Shown here piece after piece: positions 61,703 to 64,000 of a stretch of DNA of 64,000 nucleotides. The notes beneath the pieces were generated by a model. It was not told the origin of the DNA. It worked only from the letters and a program-made list of their open reading frames with translations, and ran no database searches. The DNA comes from Bugulina stolonifera (lineage: Eukaryota; Bryozoa; Gymnolaemata; Cheilostomatida; Bugulidae). Where the stretch lies: assembly GCA_935421135.1 (NCBI GenBank), contig OW285193.1, positions 8,240,496 through 8,304,495 on the forward strand. The letters are read 5' to 3'. Every line of letters starts with the position of its first letter. Position 1 is the first letter of the stretch. The position numbers and the translations under genes are program-made.

Positions 61703-63958
61703 TTACCTGTAGGTTTCTAGAGCGCTATTATAGAAGTCATCAGTCTCAGACTCGTACTCACCACCCTCATCATCTACAGCAAAAATCAGTAGAACCTATC
61801 CACGTGATTCTATAATTAGTGTTACCTATTTACGTGATTCGATAAATTTCTATAACCGCTATCTTTCAATCTGTTTTGCTATATATTCTTAAAGAGTTAT
61901 GAATACCCCAAAGTGTTAATGGATAATAAACGTGGAGTAATTCCCTTTTACACTCAAAGAGGCGGAGATAGTTTAATCTGTGAATCAACAGGTGACAAAG
62001 TTTGCTTTTATCCGCTGAAACATGGAACAGCCCTTTAGTCTTTAAGCAAACAGGACCGGAATTCAACGATTTTAGATTTGGATGATGATCAGTTTGACCA
62101 CTAAATAGTGATCAAGATGGTTCCTCCGTCAAAAAATTTAAAATCCATTGTTACAAATATGGATATTACTTTAAGAAGGAGGAACCGTCACGGGTGGTAG
62201 TTGTACCACTGGTATTAGACTACATGTAGCAAAGTAGCACACTCACCAGCACCTAGCTCTCCTTGTTTCTCTTTCAGTGTCTTTACGACATACTTATTGA
62301 TCCATGACCTAATTTCATTGCAAGCGTTTGGTGCCAGGAATCCATGATTTTTGTCACACGGAGGCTCCTAAAGAAATTGGAATTAGTATAATAATTTATT
62401 TGGGAGAGAGAATGTGTTAGAACAATTAGTTTTATAGCGAGTGGGAATCAAGCTACTATACGGTAGATTGTTCTGCAAAAGGATGGCAGAATAATTGAGA
62501 GCAGATGAAATTTACCTGGAAGAGTACAATATCTGTAGGAACTATCTTCTGCATCATCGGGTCAAAAATAAAAGCGATAGTAACAGAGTGTAAAATTGAT
62601 GATTACAGCTGTTTAATTTCAATGTTTTTATTTAGAGCCAGAGAAAGTGGAGATGCAGCAAATTGAGACTGGTGAGAAATCATACTCCAAACAGGTGCCT
62701 GACTATAGAAGCTATAGTATACCAGATGCAACACGTACCTTAAAATTATTTGCATTCACGATATCTTCCACTTCCTTCAGTTGAATATCACATATCTGAT
62801 AGAAGAGCTGTCTGTAAGGGGGGATAATTCCTGGCCAAAACATGTACTGTATCTTCTACAAGTACAGCTGTATTGAAGCAGAACATTGATAGTAGATATT
62901 GATCAGCAGTAGAGATTGATAGGGAGTGGACAGTAGTAGGCAGTGGACATTGATAGGGAGTGGACATTGATAGGGAGTGGACACTACTGAGAAGTCATAA
63001 TCAGTGATGTTACATTAGCCTATAAATCAGGCCCAAAGGTAGTACCAGCAAGTGGTTTAAACCTATTGTTTGGGGCTGGTGTGGTGAACCTGAGAAAAAG
63101 TTACCAGAGTTTTTCCATTAGACTGTGGCCTTGTGCTAGAGACAGAATAATGTAAGGGGCTTTTTAAGTGGGTTTCCGTAACAACATGTGCACAGGTCCA
63201 CCCATGACTACTAGACTACTAGACTCTGATCAATCAATGGTGTAATTTAACTCTGAGACTCCTCATTTTACTACAGAGTAATGGGAACTGAAATGGGTCA
63301 ACAATCCACTAAAAATGAATTACCTACGTACTATACTAAAATGTAGACAAACGATTGTTTGGATAACTATGAACAGCTATAATGAGGACATCCCCTCACT
63401 TACCCTCTCCTCTTCCCCCATCTCATCAACCTGTTCTTCCTCCTCATCACCCTTTGTTAGATATTCTAATTGGTCAGATGCGATAACCTTCGGTCTGGCT
63501 TTAGAGAAGTTAGGTAGATACTTACTGTAGCTTCTCTTATGTAACACAACTTTCCTATCTATGTCTGCTCTGTCTCCTAACACAAAACCAGCATTCAAAT
63601 TTTCACAAGATTCTAACTGTATCCAGTTTACTGATTTTTTATCAACTGAAAGCTAAGACCTGCTTAACTTTAACAATTAGCATATATAACATAATTTTCA
63701 AATTTAATCAAGCATTTTTTTTTAACTGAACATTTCTGTGACAACATGGAGCTTAAATACTCAGCAAATGTGTCCCACGGTGTGCACCGATTACACCTAT
63801 ACATGTAGTAATAATACTGCACTACGACCCTGTGTGCAACCTACTTGCTCTGTATCTGTAGTCTATAAGCTGTAAATGTTTAGCTTCAGGGTGCTGTTTG
63901 GGGTCGTATCCATGCCGTATCCACATAGTCCTCCACGGTCCAGAAATAGAATTGTAGG
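61703..63958 (-). CDS. GTF3C5: TFIIIC subunit GTF3C5, C-terminal part (5' exons outside window)
   Basis: Exons visible (minus): 63845-63958, 63404-63576, 62739-62846, 62516-62548, 62247-62367, 61703-61773, in continuous frame, giving 205 aa of the C-terminal half. Landmarks are SGPWRTMWIRHGYDPKQHPE, LQLIDYRYRA, then IIPPYRQLFYQICDIQLKEV, then CDKNHGFLAPNACNEIRSWI, and an acidic tail (DDEGGEYESETDD). These align with human GTF3C5 (TFIIIC63), including the GPWRTLW and PPYRQMFYQLCD blocks. The protein is part of TFIIIC, which binds the internal A/B-box promoters of tRNA genes and recruits TFIIIB for Pol III. The N-terminal part lies beyond position 64000. The donor at 63841-63844 (GTAG) is weak, so that exon edge is approximate. 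Confidence 0.9.
62885..62985. repeat. short tandem repeat, GATAGGGAGTGGACATT unit
   Basis: Three or four imperfect copies of ATTGATAGGGAGTGGAC in the GTF3C5 intron between the exons at 63404 and 62846. Confidence 0.65.
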
Positions 63959-64000
63959 CTATAAGAGGTAAGATTGTCTAAAATAGTAGTATGAACACAT

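Noticed and set aside
62119..62186. 9-bp inverted repeat GGTTCCTCC / GGAGGAACC
   Set aside because: Short arms without target duplication, within chance expectation for an intron.
1..64000. CRISPR arrays, bacterial operons, prophage or horizontally acquired prokaryotic genes
   Set aside because: The tandem repeats lack unique spacers, all genes are intron-rich animal families, and there is no prokaryotic signal.

Overview
This is a 64 kb piece of an AT-rich animal nuclear genome. The genes are split by many introns with canonical GT/AG boundaries, and there are no operons, ribosome-binding sites or phage-like features. The recognisable proteins (EXOC2/Sec5, CLIC, profilin-4, FAM228, GTF3C5) are animal families, and the sequence is dense in MITEs, SINEs and minisatellites. 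A marine invertebrate is likely. A sponge is my best guess, from the style of the sequence (many ACATGTACATGT runs) rather than from any diagnostic gene.

Layout. 1-17 kb: gene-poor, with one small SAM-domain gene (2449-7368, minus) and a transposon cluster at 12.5-13.9 kb, where a LINE remnant is interrupted by a mariner-like element and followed by a tRNA-derived SINE with target-site duplications. 17.3-19.3 kb: a three-exon secreted protein rich in Asn/Gly and Pro/Thr/Ala, with a cysteine-rich tail. 24.3-36.0 kb: a 19-exon EXOC2/Sec5 gene (minus, 959 codons reconstructed). Its introns hold a tRNA-Glu gene, a tRNA-like SINE, a 54-bp repeat and a roughly 1.15 kb array of a 26-bp minisatellite. 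37.2-44.9 kb: a six-exon CLIC gene (plus), divergent from EXOC2. Its first intron contains a perfect palindrome with 177-bp arms next to a hAT-like element. 45.8-46.7 kb: two clean non-autonomous DNA transposons, with 8-bp and 9-bp target duplications. 47.1-48.4 kb: profilin-4 (minus). 50.5-57.0 kb: a FAM228-family gene (plus), divergent from profilin-4. 58.4-58.9 kb: a second perfect palindrome. 59.7-61.1 kb: an unrecognised membrane protein with C-terminal repeats (minus). 61.7-64.0 kb: the C-terminal half of TFIIIC subunit GTF3C5 (minus, running off the right edge).

The genes do not form one pathway. EXOC2 acts in exocytosis, CLIC is a glutathione-transferase-fold membrane/redox protein, profilin-4 is associated with sperm in vertebrates, and GTF3C5 is a Pol III transcription factor. 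All exon models were built by hand from reading-frame continuity, splice consensus and remembered family alignments, so UTRs and transcription starts are not defined.
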